A model generated the notes under the pieces. It saw nothing but the letters and a program-made list of their open reading frames with translations, ran no database searches and had not been told where the DNA came from. Below are positions 6,329-14,170 of a stretch of DNA of 14,658 nucleotides, piece after piece. Position numbers and translations under genes: made by a program. The stretch is taken from the NCBI GenBank assembly GCA_905480085.1, contig CAJQPD010000008.1, positions 1 to 14,658 on the forward strand. Reading direction: 5' to 3'. Each line of letters begins with the position of its first letter. Position 1 is the stretch's first letter. Source of the DNA: an uncultured Acidimicrobiia bacterium (GTDB taxonomy: Bacteria > Actinomycetota > Acidimicrobiia > Spongiisociales > JAENVV01).

Positions 6329-7399
6329 CTATTCATCCTGGTCGGTGGATTCGGAGCCTTTTAGGAGGTTGGTCGCTGCTCGGAGAGGGGCGGAGCCCAG
6401 GGATTCCAGGGACATTCCGACAAAGCGCGGTATGTCGCGCAATCTCGGCCCACCGATGAAGCCCCGTCGTCGAAAGTAGATCCACACCCCGGTAGCGACG
6501 ACGCTCATCGCGATCATCATGCTCAAAAAGCCGTGCGGTTGGTCGGCCAGGGGAATCGACGAGAAATTCATTCCCCAGATCCCCGAGAGTAGGGCAAGCG
6601 GCAGCAGTATCGCTGAGAAAACTGTGAGAACCTTCATGGTCTCGTTGGTCCTCTCCGCTACGGCGCCCCGGTAGGTTTCCATTGCAGAGCTCAGCAGCCC
6701 TCTGGTGACGTCGAGAGACTCAATCATGCGGGTTAGCTCATCACCAATGTCTTCGAAGCTGCGTCGAGCGGCCAAGTCGAGAGCAGGAGTTAGCGGGTCG
6801 GCGAGGCGTTTGACAGTGTCCCGTTGGGCAGCGATGACCCGACGTAGCAAGATTGCATCGCGGCGCACCGTTTGGGACAATGTGAGGGTGGTGGGTTCTC
6901 CGGCAATCGCTAGGTCTTCAACCTGTTCTATCCGGTCCTCCATCTCTTTGATGTCTGATCGGTAGGTTCTTAGGCCGTCGACAGCGACCGCGGCAGCCAC
7001 TTCGCCGGGTGTTTGTTCGTCCGGATCGAGGGCCTCGACACGTTTGATGACGGCATCCGAGTCCACAACGTTGTGCGCATGAATCGTGACTACGGATGTT
7101 TCTGTGACAATGATCCGGATTTCCGATGTGACGAGTTGATGCTGAGGGCTCTCAACTGCGCCGTGAAGGGATGCGGCAAACGAATCGGTCTCGATGTCGA
7201 CGCTGATTCGCTGCGGATTCAGCTCGCTCTGCGTTGGTTGTGCGCCGTAGGTGGCCTCCACATAGGCGAGTTCATCCTTACTGGGATCGGAAAGGTCAAT
7301 CCAAATCCAGCCCGGCTCAGCGGTGACCGAAACCAGGTCGGACCAGGGATGTTCCGAGAGGGCGGAGTCGATTGAGCGACAGTGGAAGACTCGAGCCAT
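6329..7399 (-). CDS. corA: CorA-type divalent cation transporter
   Basis: A 356-residue inner membrane protein of the CorA metal ion transporter family. A long soluble N-terminal domain (1-250) with the typical extended helices (about 140-255) leads into TM1 (about 257-275). This ends in the signature G-M-N (276-278, context GIWGMNF), a short periplasmic loop and TM2 (about 291-309). Family members form pentameric Mg2+/Co2+/Ni2+ channels. The C-terminal tail after TM2 is about 45 residues, longer than in classical CorA, where only a few charged residues follow; its role is unknown. The start is ATG 7399. It is divergent from groES with 143 bp between, which also holds the CIRCE element. Metal preference cannot be told from the sequence. 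Confidence 0.91.
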   Translation of the reverse strand: MARVFHCRSIDSALSEHPWSDLVSVTAEPGWIWIDLSDPSKDELAYVEATYGAQPTQSELNPQRISVDIETDSFAASLHGAVESPQHQLVTSEIRIIVTETSVVTIHAHNVVDSDAVIKRVEALDPDEQTPGEVAAAVAVDGLRTYRSDIKEMEDRIEQVEDLAIAGEPTTLTLSQTVRRDAILLRRVIAAQRDTVKRLADPLTPALDLAARRSFEDIGDELTRMIESLDVTRGLLSSAMETYRGAVAERTNETMKVLTVFSAILLPLALLSGIWGMNFSSIPLADQPHGFLSMMIAMSVVATGVWIYFRRRGFIGGPRLRDIPRFVGMSLESLGSAPLRAATNLLKGSESTDQDE

Positions 7400-7472
7400 T
7401 GGACCAGCTTAGTGAGCGGAGCCAGGAATTGGTTCCCCGTGGGTTGAAAGCCGGTTTAGCAGTCACGACGGG

Positions 7473-7498
7473 AGAGTGCTAATGTTGGTTAGCACTCT
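7473..7498. repeat. extra half-site upstream of CIRCE (inverted repeat)
   Basis: AGAGTGCTAA (7473-7482) and TTAGCACTCT (7489-7498) form a perfect 10-bp inverted repeat with a 6-nt spacer. The right arm is also the left arm of the canonical CIRCE. The region therefore has three copies of the HrcA half-site GAGTGCTAA/TTAGCACTC. A possible promoter (TTAGCA 7456-7461, 18 nt, TAATGT 7480-7485) would overlap the first half-site. Confidence 0.75.
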
Positions 7499-7515
7499 CG
7501 GACTGAGAGTGCTAA
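7489..7515. promoter_or_regulatory. CIRCE operator (HrcA binding site)
   Basis: TTAGCACTC-N9-GAGTGCTAA (7489-7497 and 7507-7515), a perfect match to the CIRCE consensus. It sits 27 bp before the groES ATG, where the repressor HrcA blocks transcription at normal temperature and is released under heat or protein-folding stress. hrcA itself is not in the window. Confidence 0.97.
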
Positions 7516-7542
7516 CCGTCAACATGTAGGAGGAAGGTGGCT

Positions 7543-7833
7543 ATGAAACTGAAGCCGCTTGGTGATCGGGTGATCGTCAAGGCCCGCGAGGATGAAGATT
7601 CACGCACCGCGTCGGGTCTTGTTATCCCTGATACGGCCAAAGAAAAGCCCCAAACGGGCGATGTTATCGCTGTGGGGCCGGGTGCGATTTCCGATTCCGG
7701 TGAGCGCATTCCCATGGATGTCAAAGAAGGCGACGTTGTCGTCTACTCAAAGTACGGCGGCACCGAGGTCAAGCTTGAAGGGACCGAGTATCTGGTCATT
7801 TCAAGCCGTGATCTTCTCGCCGTAGTTTCGTAA
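7543..7833 (+). CDS. groES: co-chaperonin GroES (Hsp10)
   Basis: A 96-residue protein with the full GroES layout. It starts with [13 protein letters not shown], carries the mobile loop around residues 17-33 ([20 protein letters not shown]) with its hydrophobic tripeptide region, and ends with the barrel strands ([20 protein letters not shown]). Seven copies cap the GroEL ring and trigger folding of the enclosed substrate. ATG 7543 is preferred to GTG 7537 because AGGAGG (7528-7533) is 9 nt away rather than 3. It is the first gene of the CIRCE-controlled operon; groEL follows after 17 bp with its own AGGAGG at 7837-7842. Confidence 0.98.
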   Translation: MKLKPLGDRVIVKAREDEDSRTASGLVIPDTAKEKPQTGDVIAVGPGAISDSGERIPMDVKEGDVVVYSKYGGTEVKLEGTEYLVISSRDLLAVVS

Positions 7834-7850
7834 TCAGGAGGATTGAATAG

Positions 7851-9482
<1,632 letters not shown>

Positions 9483-9500
9483 TCCTCCGCCATACATAGC

Positions 9501-9540
9501 CAATAGAGAAGGGGGCCCGAAAGGGCCCCCTTCTCTATTG
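9501..9540 (+). terminator. groESL intrinsic terminator
   Basis: An 18-bp perfect stem (CAATAGAGAAGGGGGCCC at 9501-9518 with its complement at 9523-9540) closes on a GAAA tetraloop, 18 bp after the groEL stop. The descending strand is T-rich. Symmetry means it could also stop minus-strand transcription coming from the small gene at 9569-9721. Confidence 0.92.
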
Positions 9541-9568
9541 CGTCGGAGGAGAGACTGCCGACGACTGG

Positions 9569-9721
9569 TTACCGGAGGCTGCGAACGAGGTCAACCCGCA
9601 ACACGTCCAGTTGAACGCGAGAGTCAAAGAGCGAAGAAATGGGGGCTCCGGTAGACCTGAGGTCCTGATGCCGGTTCCATGCTGCCAAGAAGTGTTTGAA
9701 GTTGGTTTCGAAATCGGCCAC
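9569..9721 (-). CDS. small hypothetical protein (50 aa)
   Basis: GTG 9721 begins a 50-residue ORF with AGAAAGG 7 nt upstream and codon use like the neighbours. The product is charged and predicted helical, with a repeating pattern (FLAAWNRHQDLRSTGAPISS, then LFDSRVQLDVLRVDLVRSLR). There is no signal peptide, TM segment or cysteine. I do not recognise a named family. A longer frame from ATG 9769 exists but has no ribosome site. It is transcribed toward the groEL terminator, and its promoter region is shared with the AT-rich stretch before the Lrp-type gene. Confidence 0.52.
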   Translation of the reverse strand: MADFETNFKHFLAAWNRHQDLRSTGAPISSLFDSRVQLDVLRVDLVRSLR

Positions 9722-9782
9722 GGCCGAACCTTTCTTAGGTGTCAACGTACTATCGCCAAATGATAACAAGGCCTTAGGGATA

Positions 9783-9873
9783 GACTTACATTGTTAATGG
9801 CGGACTTACCCCGTTGAGGCTATGATACAGCTGGTCAATAGTCAAAAGACCTTACTTATGATAGCTGGTGGTC
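9783..9873. promoter_or_regulatory. AT-rich intergenic region with short direct repeats
   Basis: Between the small gene and the Lrp-type gene the DNA is clearly more AT-rich and holds repeated words. GACTTAC occurs at 9783-9789 and 9803-9809, 20 bp apart (about two helical turns). TATGATA followed by GCTGGT occurs at 9821-9834 and again at 9857-9869, 36 bp apart. Each TATGATA could serve as a -10 element. Lrp/AsnC proteins often bind repeated sites upstream of their own gene, so an autoregulatory operator is plausible but unproven. Confidence 0.38.
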
Positions 9874-9931
9874 ATCTGGCTGATCCTTGAGCAAGGAAAG
9901 GCCAAGAATTACGAAATTTGAGGAGTATCTG

Positions 9932-10381
9932 ATGCTCGACGATATTGGGTGGATGCTGCTCGAGGAATTGCAGCGGAACGGCCGGGCCAGCTATCGAGAC
10001 CTGGGCGACAAGGTCGGACTCACTGCTCCGGCAGTGGCTGACCGGGTCCGGAAAATGGAGCGTGATGGCATTATCACCGGATACCGCGCTGAGGTTGATC
10101 ACGAGAAACTAGGAGTACCGATTCGGGCCATCATCCGGGTCAAGACGAGTGCTGCCTCCGTTGGAAAAGTGAACGATCTCGTCCAGAACATGCCTGAGGT
10201 CGTCGAATGTCACCATGTCACGGGTAGCGAAAACCACGTGATTCGAGCCCGTTTGCGATCGACCAAGCATCTTGAGCAGCTGTTATACGCGTTGACGCCC
10301 TACGGCGAGACCGTCACGAATATCGTGATGTCGTCAGCGGTCGACGGTGGAGTCTTGACGAGGGAGATCGCTCGAGGGTGA
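9932..10381 (+). CDS. Lrp/AsnC-family transcriptional regulator
   Basis: A 149-residue regulator of normal Lrp/AsnC length. The N-terminal winged helix-turn-helix (about residues 1-50: LDDIGWMLLEELQRNGRASY, then DLGDKVGLTAPAVADRVRKM) is followed by DGIITGYRAEVDHEKLG and the ligand-binding RAM domain (about 65-140). Members sense amino acids or related metabolites and act as dimers to hexadecamers. ATG 9932 is preferred over TTG 9887 because GAGGAG (9920-9925) lies 6 nt upstream and the family's 'LDxxD' N-terminus begins right there. The last 48 bp overlap the end of the convergent acetyltransferase gene. The ligand is not predictable. The isoleucine-related cimA lies 2 kb away but a link is only speculation. 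Confidence 0.93.
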   Translation: MLDDIGWMLLEELQRNGRASYRDLGDKVGLTAPAVADRVRKMERDGIITGYRAEVDHEKLGVPIRAIIRVKTSAASVGKVNDLVQNMPEVVECHHVTGSENHVIRARLRSTKHLEQLLYALTPYGETVTNIVMSSAVDGGVLTREIARG

Positions 10382-10972
10382 TCCGGCCAGCGCCCTGATG
10401 GCCCTGGCTCTGGCCTTGTATTCGTGTTCGAGGAGGCTGAAAGCCGTGTGGTCGAGCCAGACCCCATGCACTTCGAGTTCTTCCCTGAGGATCCCTTCGC
10501 GGGTGAAGCCGAGTTTTTCGGCCACCCGCTCGGATGCAAGATTTCCGACCGCGATCCGGAGGATGATTCGATGCATGTGTAGCTCCTCGAACCCGACCTG
10601 GACCATCCGGGCGGCCACCTCCGTGGCGATGCCGGAGCTCGCCTCATCGGTCCGAACCCAGTAGCCAATTTCGCCGCTACGAAAACCTCGAGAAACGAAC
10701 CAGATGGAGACGTTCCCGATGTGGCGGCGAGAATCCTCAATGCTGCGTATCGCAAAATCGAAGGCCCGTTGCTCTCGAAAAGCCCGGATAGATTCGCGGG
10801 TAAAGCGGGTGGAGTCGAGTCGTCCATAGGCCGAACTCGCCCACGGAAGCCACCTGGCGAGTTCCGGGATCGAGGCGGTAACCGCCTCATAAAGTGATTC
10901 GACATCCCGCTTCTGGAACGGGCGCAACTCGAAACGAGTCGTGAATCGAGACTCTATCGACAGCTCAGGCAC
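10334..10972 (-). CDS. GNAT acetyltransferase, RimJ/RimL type
   Basis: A 212-residue GCN5-related N-acetyltransferase. The N-terminal RFELRPFQKRDVESLYEAV is typical of RimJ/RimL and ribosomal-protein Ser/Ala acetyltransferases. The IGYWVRTDEASSGIATEVA stretch (about 102-120) holds the acetyl-CoA pyrophosphate loop, in a slightly atypical form, and NLASERVAEKLGFTREGILR (144-163) is the conserved motif B region. A likely substrate is an alpha-amino group of a protein or a small molecule. The start is GTG 10972 without a clear ribosome site. The region 190-212 extends past the normal domain end and overlaps the 3' end of the convergent Lrp gene by 48 bp. It is divergent from the Nudix gene with 43 bp between starts. 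Confidence 0.92.
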   Translation of the reverse strand: MPELSIESRFTTRFELRPFQKRDVESLYEAVTASIPELARWLPWASSAYGRLDSTRFTRESIRAFREQRAFDFAIRSIEDSRRHIGNVSIWFVSRGFRSGEIGYWVRTDEASSGIATEVAARMVQVGFEELHMHRIILRIAVGNLASERVAEKLGFTREGILREELEVHGVWLDHTAFSLLEHEYKARARAIRALAGSPSSDLPRQDSTVDR

Positions 10973-11015
10973 AGCAGATCACTCGTGGACCCTAGCGGGT
11001 CGTAGGATGGCGACG

Positions 11016-11552
11016 ATGGATCATTCATATGACTTGCCCGGTTTGGTGGCCGAGTTGCCCCCTGCCGACGGCACCAAACGGGCGGCGGTACTCGTTGCGT
11101 TGTTTCCTGATGGCGAAGACGTCCGGGTCGTGCTGACGAAGCGTCCTATGACCATGCCAACCCATGCCGGGCACCTTGCCTTCCCTGGAGGGCGGGCCGA
11201 TCCAGACGACGTCGACGAAATTGCTACGGCGCTCAGGGAGGCCCAAGAAGAAATGGGCATTGACCCTGCAGAGGTCGATGTCATCGGGTTCCTTCCCTCG
11301 ATTCATACGGTGCAGTTCAGTTTGTATGTCGTGCCGGTGGTCGGGATTCTGGGACCCGATCCCGTGCTGATTCCCTCGGAGCGTGAGGTCGACAAGGTGC
11401 TCCTCCCGACCCTCCGTGAGCTGTCCCGGTCCGAGGCGTGGCGATTTGAGGATTGGCACGGACGGAAAGTCTGGTTCTATGACCTTGAGGGAGAAATCCT
11501 CTGGGGGGCTACCGCGATGATGGTTCGTCAGTTGCTCGGGCTGAGCAACTGA
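11016..11552 (+). CDS. Nudix hydrolase, CoA pyrophosphatase type
   Basis: A 178-residue protein. The Nudix box spans about residues 58-81 (GGRADPDDVDEIA, then ALREAQEEMGI) with the catalytic RE..EE. The preceding LTKRPMTMPTHAGHLAFPGG matches the extra motif that marks coenzyme A diphosphatases (LLTxR...H.G..aFPGG), which cleave CoA or its derivatives to 3',5'-ADP and phosphopantetheine. The usual Glu of the GX5E position is Asp here, common in this subgroup. ATG 11016 has an AGG 9 nt upstream; ATG 11007 is also possible, while the GTG at 10941 overlaps the divergent gene. The last 25 bp overlap the convergent lipoprotein gene. Other Nudix substrates cannot be excluded. Confidence 0.9.
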   Translation: MDHSYDLPGLVAELPPADGTKRAAVLVALFPDGEDVRVVLTKRPMTMPTHAGHLAFPGGRADPDDVDEIATALREAQEEMGIDPAEVDVIGFLPSIHTVQFSLYVVPVVGILGPDPVLIPSEREVDKVLLPTLRELSRSEAWRFEDWHGRKVWFYDLEGEILWGATAMMVRQLLGLSN

Positions 11553-12271
11553 AAACTCGTCAGCATGGATCCAAACAGGCCGCTCACGGTTGTCGGATCG
11601 TCGGTGGCAAAGTTGATGATCCAAACGTAGTCGGCTCCCAGGAGAAACACCGACGATTGAAACACCGGAGCGGTGGGACCTGGTGGGGTCTCGCTGCTCA
11701 AGCGGATGCCAGCCAGGCCGGCGACCTCGGTCTCCGTCGTCGAAAGGTTGACGAGCCCCAATGAGCTGACGTCCGCAATCGCTGCCTCTGCCAGAGCCGC
11801 TAGATCGAGCCCCTCCAGTCGGATCAACCGCAGCACCTGGATGTTTTCCCGGAAGCCGTCGGAATCGACGCTCTGGGCCCAGAGAGCGGTGAATTCGGTG
11901 ATCGCCCCGGCGTCCTGCACAAGGGCTGATCCCGAAATTCCCGGTAGCGCCGTTTCGAGGCCGGTCCCGAGAGAGCTGAGCTCGTCAACGGTCGGGGTCA
12001 GGAGAAGCCAATCTCCCGGAATCGTTATTTCGAAGTCGCCAAAGCGGCTGACTGCCACCACCGGATGGTCGATCGGGCCGGGGTCGGGAGCGGCTGGCTG
12101 TGAACTGATGATTGTTGGGGGAGAGGCGTGAGCAACGACGGTGGTCGTTGGGGTCGGTTGGACGAACGACGCCTTGGTGGAAGAAGGGGTGGTGCACGCG
12201 GTCATCGCCAGCACAACCGTGCAGGCGATGACAAACGCGTTACGAGTCCCCGTGGCGAAGCAGTCCGACAA
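11528..12271 (-). CDS. putative lipoprotein, PsbP/LpqN-like
   Basis: A 247-residue secreted protein. A short N-terminus (TRN) leads into a hydrophobic core (AFVIACTVVLAM) and a lipobox-like MTAC with the lipidated Cys at residue 26. A Ser/Thr/Pro-rich spacer (about 27-68) follows, then a globular domain beginning FGDFEITIPGDWLLLTP. That beginning recalls the PsbP/Mog1/LpqN-type fold, a weak resemblance. No ATG or GTG sits before the signal sequence. TTG 12271 with GAAGG 5 nt upstream is the best start and lies inside the last 32 bp of cimA, so the two are probably co-transcribed. The in-frame ATG at 12349 would antisensibly extend into cimA without a signal peptide at the N-terminus. The 3' end overlaps the Nudix gene by 25 bp. 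Function is unknown. Confidence 0.72.
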   Translation of the reverse strand: MSDCFATGTRNAFVIACTVVLAMTACTTPSSTKASFVQPTPTTTVVAHASPPTIISSQPAAPDPGPIDHPVVAVSRFGDFEITIPGDWLLLTPTVDELSSLGTGLETALPGISGSALVQDAGAITEFTALWAQSVDSDGFRENIQVLRLIRLEGLDLAALAEAAIADVSSLGLVNLSTTETEVAGLAGIRLSSETPPGPTAPVFQSSVFLLGADYVWIINFATDDPTTVSGLFGSMLTSFQLLSPSN

Positions 12272-13805
12272 TGATGCCTTCGGTGATCGCCTTCCAGGAC
12301 GCCTCGATAATGTTCTCATGTACGCCGATCGTACCCCAGGCGGTCTCATGGTCCGCAGTTTCGACGAGCACCCGCACTCTGGCGCCCGTTGAGTCCTTGG
12401 AGTCGAGGACCCTGACTCGATAGTCGGTCAATCGGAGGTCGGCTACTGCCGGATAGGTCCCTTTCAAAGCTTCCTTGAGTGCCTGATCGAGGGCGTGAAC
12501 CGGTCCGACTCCCTCTCCCGTGGTCACAACTCGCTCCCCATTCACGACCACTTTGATCGTGGCTTCGGCAACTACCTCTTCGTGGGCCCGGCGCTCGGTG
12601 AAGACCCGAAAGGACTCGAGTTTGAAGAACGGCTGCTCCCACCCCGACATCTCACGAACGAGTAATTCGAAGCTCCCGTCGGCAGCCTCGAAATGGTATC
12701 CCTCGTGTTCGAGTTCCTTGATGCGATCGATGATCCTGGCGGCGAACTGGTCGTCGACCTTGAGGCCGAGTTCCTCGGCCTTGGAGAGGATGCTCGCTTT
12801 TCCGGCCAGCTCGGAAACGACCATCCGGGTCCGGTTTCCGACGTTCTGAGGGTCGGTGTGTTCGTAGGCGTCAGGTCGCCTGGCGAGGGCCGACGTGTGC
12901 AAGCCGGCCTTGTGGGTGAAGGCCGACGACCCGACGTACGGATGGTGGGGATCCAGGGAAATATTCACCACTTCGGCTACATGGTGGGCGATCGAAGAGA
13001 GACGAGAGAGGCTGCGATCACCGAGAATCTCGACTCCCATTTTGATGGATAGATCCGGCAGCAGCGTCGAGAAGTCGGCGTTGCCGGTCCGCTCGCCGTA
13101 TCCGTTGATGCAGCCCTGGACCTGTCGTACTCCCGCCTCAACGGCGGCGATCGAGGACGCTACGGCGCAACCGGCGTCGTTGTGGAAGTGGACCCCCAGC
13201 TCAGATGCGGGTAGTGCTTGTTGCACCGAACCGAGGGTCCCGAGGATGTCGCTGGGAAGGCGTCCCCCGTTGGTGTCGCACAGCACCAGACGTTCGGCCC
13301 CCGCCTCTGCGGCGGCGCGGAGTACCGCCAGCGAGAAATCTTCGTTGCTTGCGTACCCGTCGAAGAAGTGTTCTGCGTCGAAGAAAACCCGTCGGTCGTG
13401 GGCTCGGAGGTACTCGATCGATTCTGCAACCATCCGGATGCCTTCATCGAGGTCGGCTCGCAAGGCTTCGAGCACGTGGTAATCCCATGCCTTGCCGACA
13501 ATACAGACCACTTCGGTGTCGGCGTCAAGCAGAGCCCGCAGCTGCGGGTCAGTCTCCACGGCTGACCGGGGACGCCGGGTCGACCCGAAGGCCGTGAGAA
13601 CCGCCCGGGAAAGCGACAATTCCGTGCGGGCCCGTTTGAAGAATTCGTCGTCTTTCGGATTGGCGCCCGGCCAGCCGCCCTCGACGTAATCCACCCCGAG
13701 TTCATCGAGCAATCCGGCAATGCGGAGTTTGTCTCCAACAGTCAGCGAAATGCCCTCTTGTTGCGAGCCATCGCGCAGGGTCGTGTCGTATATTTCAAGA
13801 GTCAT
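12240..13805 (-). CDS. cimA: (R)-citramalate synthase
   Basis: A 521-residue enzyme that condenses pyruvate and acetyl-CoA to (R)-citramalate, the first step of the threonine-independent route to 2-oxobutyrate and isoleucine. The TIM-barrel catalytic domain shows DTTLRDG (7-13), VEGGWPGANPKD (41-52), HFHND (206-210, metal-binding histidines) and NGYGERTGNAD (234-244). The C-terminal LeuA-type dimerisation/allosteric domain occupies about 390-515 and normally binds the feedback inhibitor. EGGWPG.NPKD separates citramalate synthase from 2-isopropylmalate synthase and homocitrate synthase. ATG 13805 with AAAGGAA upstream is preferred to the in-frame ATG at 13859, which lies in the leader terminator. 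Expression appears controlled by an Ile-codon attenuator (13824-13947). The downstream lipoprotein gene overlaps it by 32 bp. Confidence 0.96.
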   Translation of the reverse strand: MTLEIYDTTLRDGSQQEGISLTVGDKLRIAGLLDELGVDYVEGGWPGANPKDDEFFKRARTELSLSRAVLTAFGSTRRPRSAVETDPQLRALLDADTEVVCIVGKAWDYHVLEALRADLDEGIRMVAESIEYLRAHDRRVFFDAEHFFDGYASNEDFSLAVLRAAAEAGAERLVLCDTNGGRLPSDILGTLGSVQQALPASELGVHFHNDAGCAVASSIAAVEAGVRQVQGCINGYGERTGNADFSTLLPDLSIKMGVEILGDRSLSRLSSIAHHVAEVVNISLDPHHPYVGSSAFTHKAGLHTSALARRPDAYEHTDPQNVGNRTRMVVSELAGKASILSKAEELGLKVDDQFAARIIDRIKELEHEGYHFEAADGSFELLVREMSGWEQPFFKLESFRVFTERRAHEEVVAEATIKVVVNGERVVTTGEGVGPVHALDQALKEALKGTYPAVADLRLTDYRVRVLDSKDSTGARVRVLVETADHETAWGTIGVHENIIEASWKAITEGIIVGLLRHGDS

Positions 13806-13823
13806 TGGGTTTCCTTTGGCAAC

Positions 13824-13850
13824 AAAAAACCCTCCGCGGGGCGAAGGGTT
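13824..13850 (-). terminator. cimA leader (attenuator) intrinsic terminator
   Basis: On the minus strand AACCCTTCGC (13850-13841), loop CCC, GCGGAGGGTT (13837-13828) form a 10-bp stem with one G-T pair. The stem runs into TTTTTT, six T in total at 13829-13824. It lies in the 5' leader of cimA, only 18 bp before the cimA ATG, so transcription must pass it to express the gene. This is the expected position of an attenuator. Confidence 0.88.
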
Positions 13851-13853
13851 AAG

Positions 13854-13875
13854 GCGCATACGAAGGCGTATGCGC
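13854..13875 (-). promoter_or_regulatory. cimA leader hairpin next to the leader stop codon
   Basis: GCGCATACG and CGTATGCGC (13854-13862 and 13867-13875) make a perfect 9-bp stem with a 4-nt loop, starting at the very base after the leader peptide's TGA (13876). A ribosome stopped at TGA would cover its 5' arm, while one stalled on the Ile codons would leave it free. Its loop region repeats CCTTCG, which is also in the 5' arm of the terminator. Confidence 0.78.
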
Positions 13876-13911
13876 TCAGTCGATAATGATGATGGTGTTG
13901 GCGATGGTCAC
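13876..13911 (-). CDS. cimA leader peptide with four consecutive Ile codons
   Basis: GTG 13911 opens an 11-residue frame, M-T-I-A-N-T-I-I-I-I-D, ending at TGA 13878-13876. Five of eleven codons are Ile, four in a row (ATC ATC ATT ATC). It precedes a hairpin and an intrinsic terminator in front of cimA, the entry enzyme of the citramalate route to isoleucine. The match between leader codons and pathway product is the classical mark of ribosome-mediated attenuation. The predicted start of transcription (from AATACT at 13919-13924) falls at or next to the GTG, so the leader is probably translated from a leaderless message, common in actinobacteria. GAGG upstream would then not be transcribed. 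Confidence 0.78.
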   Translation of the reverse strand: MTIANTIIIID

Positions 13912-13918
13912 GAACCTC

Positions 13919-13947
13919 AGTATTGCCTCAAGGGAGTGCCTGGTCAA
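13919..13947 (-). promoter_or_regulatory. sigma-70-type promoter of cimA
   Basis: On the minus strand TTGACC (13947-13942) is separated by exactly 17 nt from AATACT (13924-13919), a 5/6 and a 4/6 match to the housekeeping consensus with ideal spacing. The +1 is expected near 13911-13913, directly at the leader peptide start codon. Confidence 0.68.
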
Positions 13948-14170
13948 ATGTTCTCTGGTTTGTCGCCACAGAACGTGGTAAGCCTGGCTATGGCGTCGGG
14001 GGACTGCTTGGCACGAAAACGGTCGGATATATCGTCAAAAAGAAGTGGCGAACACCCGATTCGGTGGTTCGCCACTCCTTCATTCCCCCTTGTGCGTGCG
14101 GACTTTCCCAAGCTCACAGCGGCGGGAAGAGTAGTAGGTATGATGTTCGGTCTGCAACCGGAAATCTATC
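13948..14170. other. gap without a recognisable gene
   Basis: I find no credible coding frame between the cimA promoter and the TetR-like remnant. The open plus-strand frames here run through the terminator hairpin at 14037-14080 and show no family. TATGAT at 14139-14144 could be a plus-strand -10 for the TetR-like remnant, but no -35 is evident. Confidence 0.5.
14037..14080 (-). terminator. intrinsic terminator (end of aceE transcript)
   Basis: AGTGGCGAAC (14044-14053) and GTTCGCCACT (14067-14076) form a perfect 10-bp stem, extended on the minus strand by further pairs. They are followed, reading minus, by TTTTTG (14041-14036). It terminates RNA coming from aceE before it reaches the cimA promoter. 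It lies about 380 bp after the aceE stop, so the message has a long 3' tail antisense to the TetR-like remnant. Confidence 0.82.

Noticed and set aside
13806..13947. Ile T-box or other metabolite riboswitch in the cimA leader
   Set aside because: The leader is only about 100 nt, has no T-box core motif that I can see, and is better explained by an Ile-codon leader peptide.
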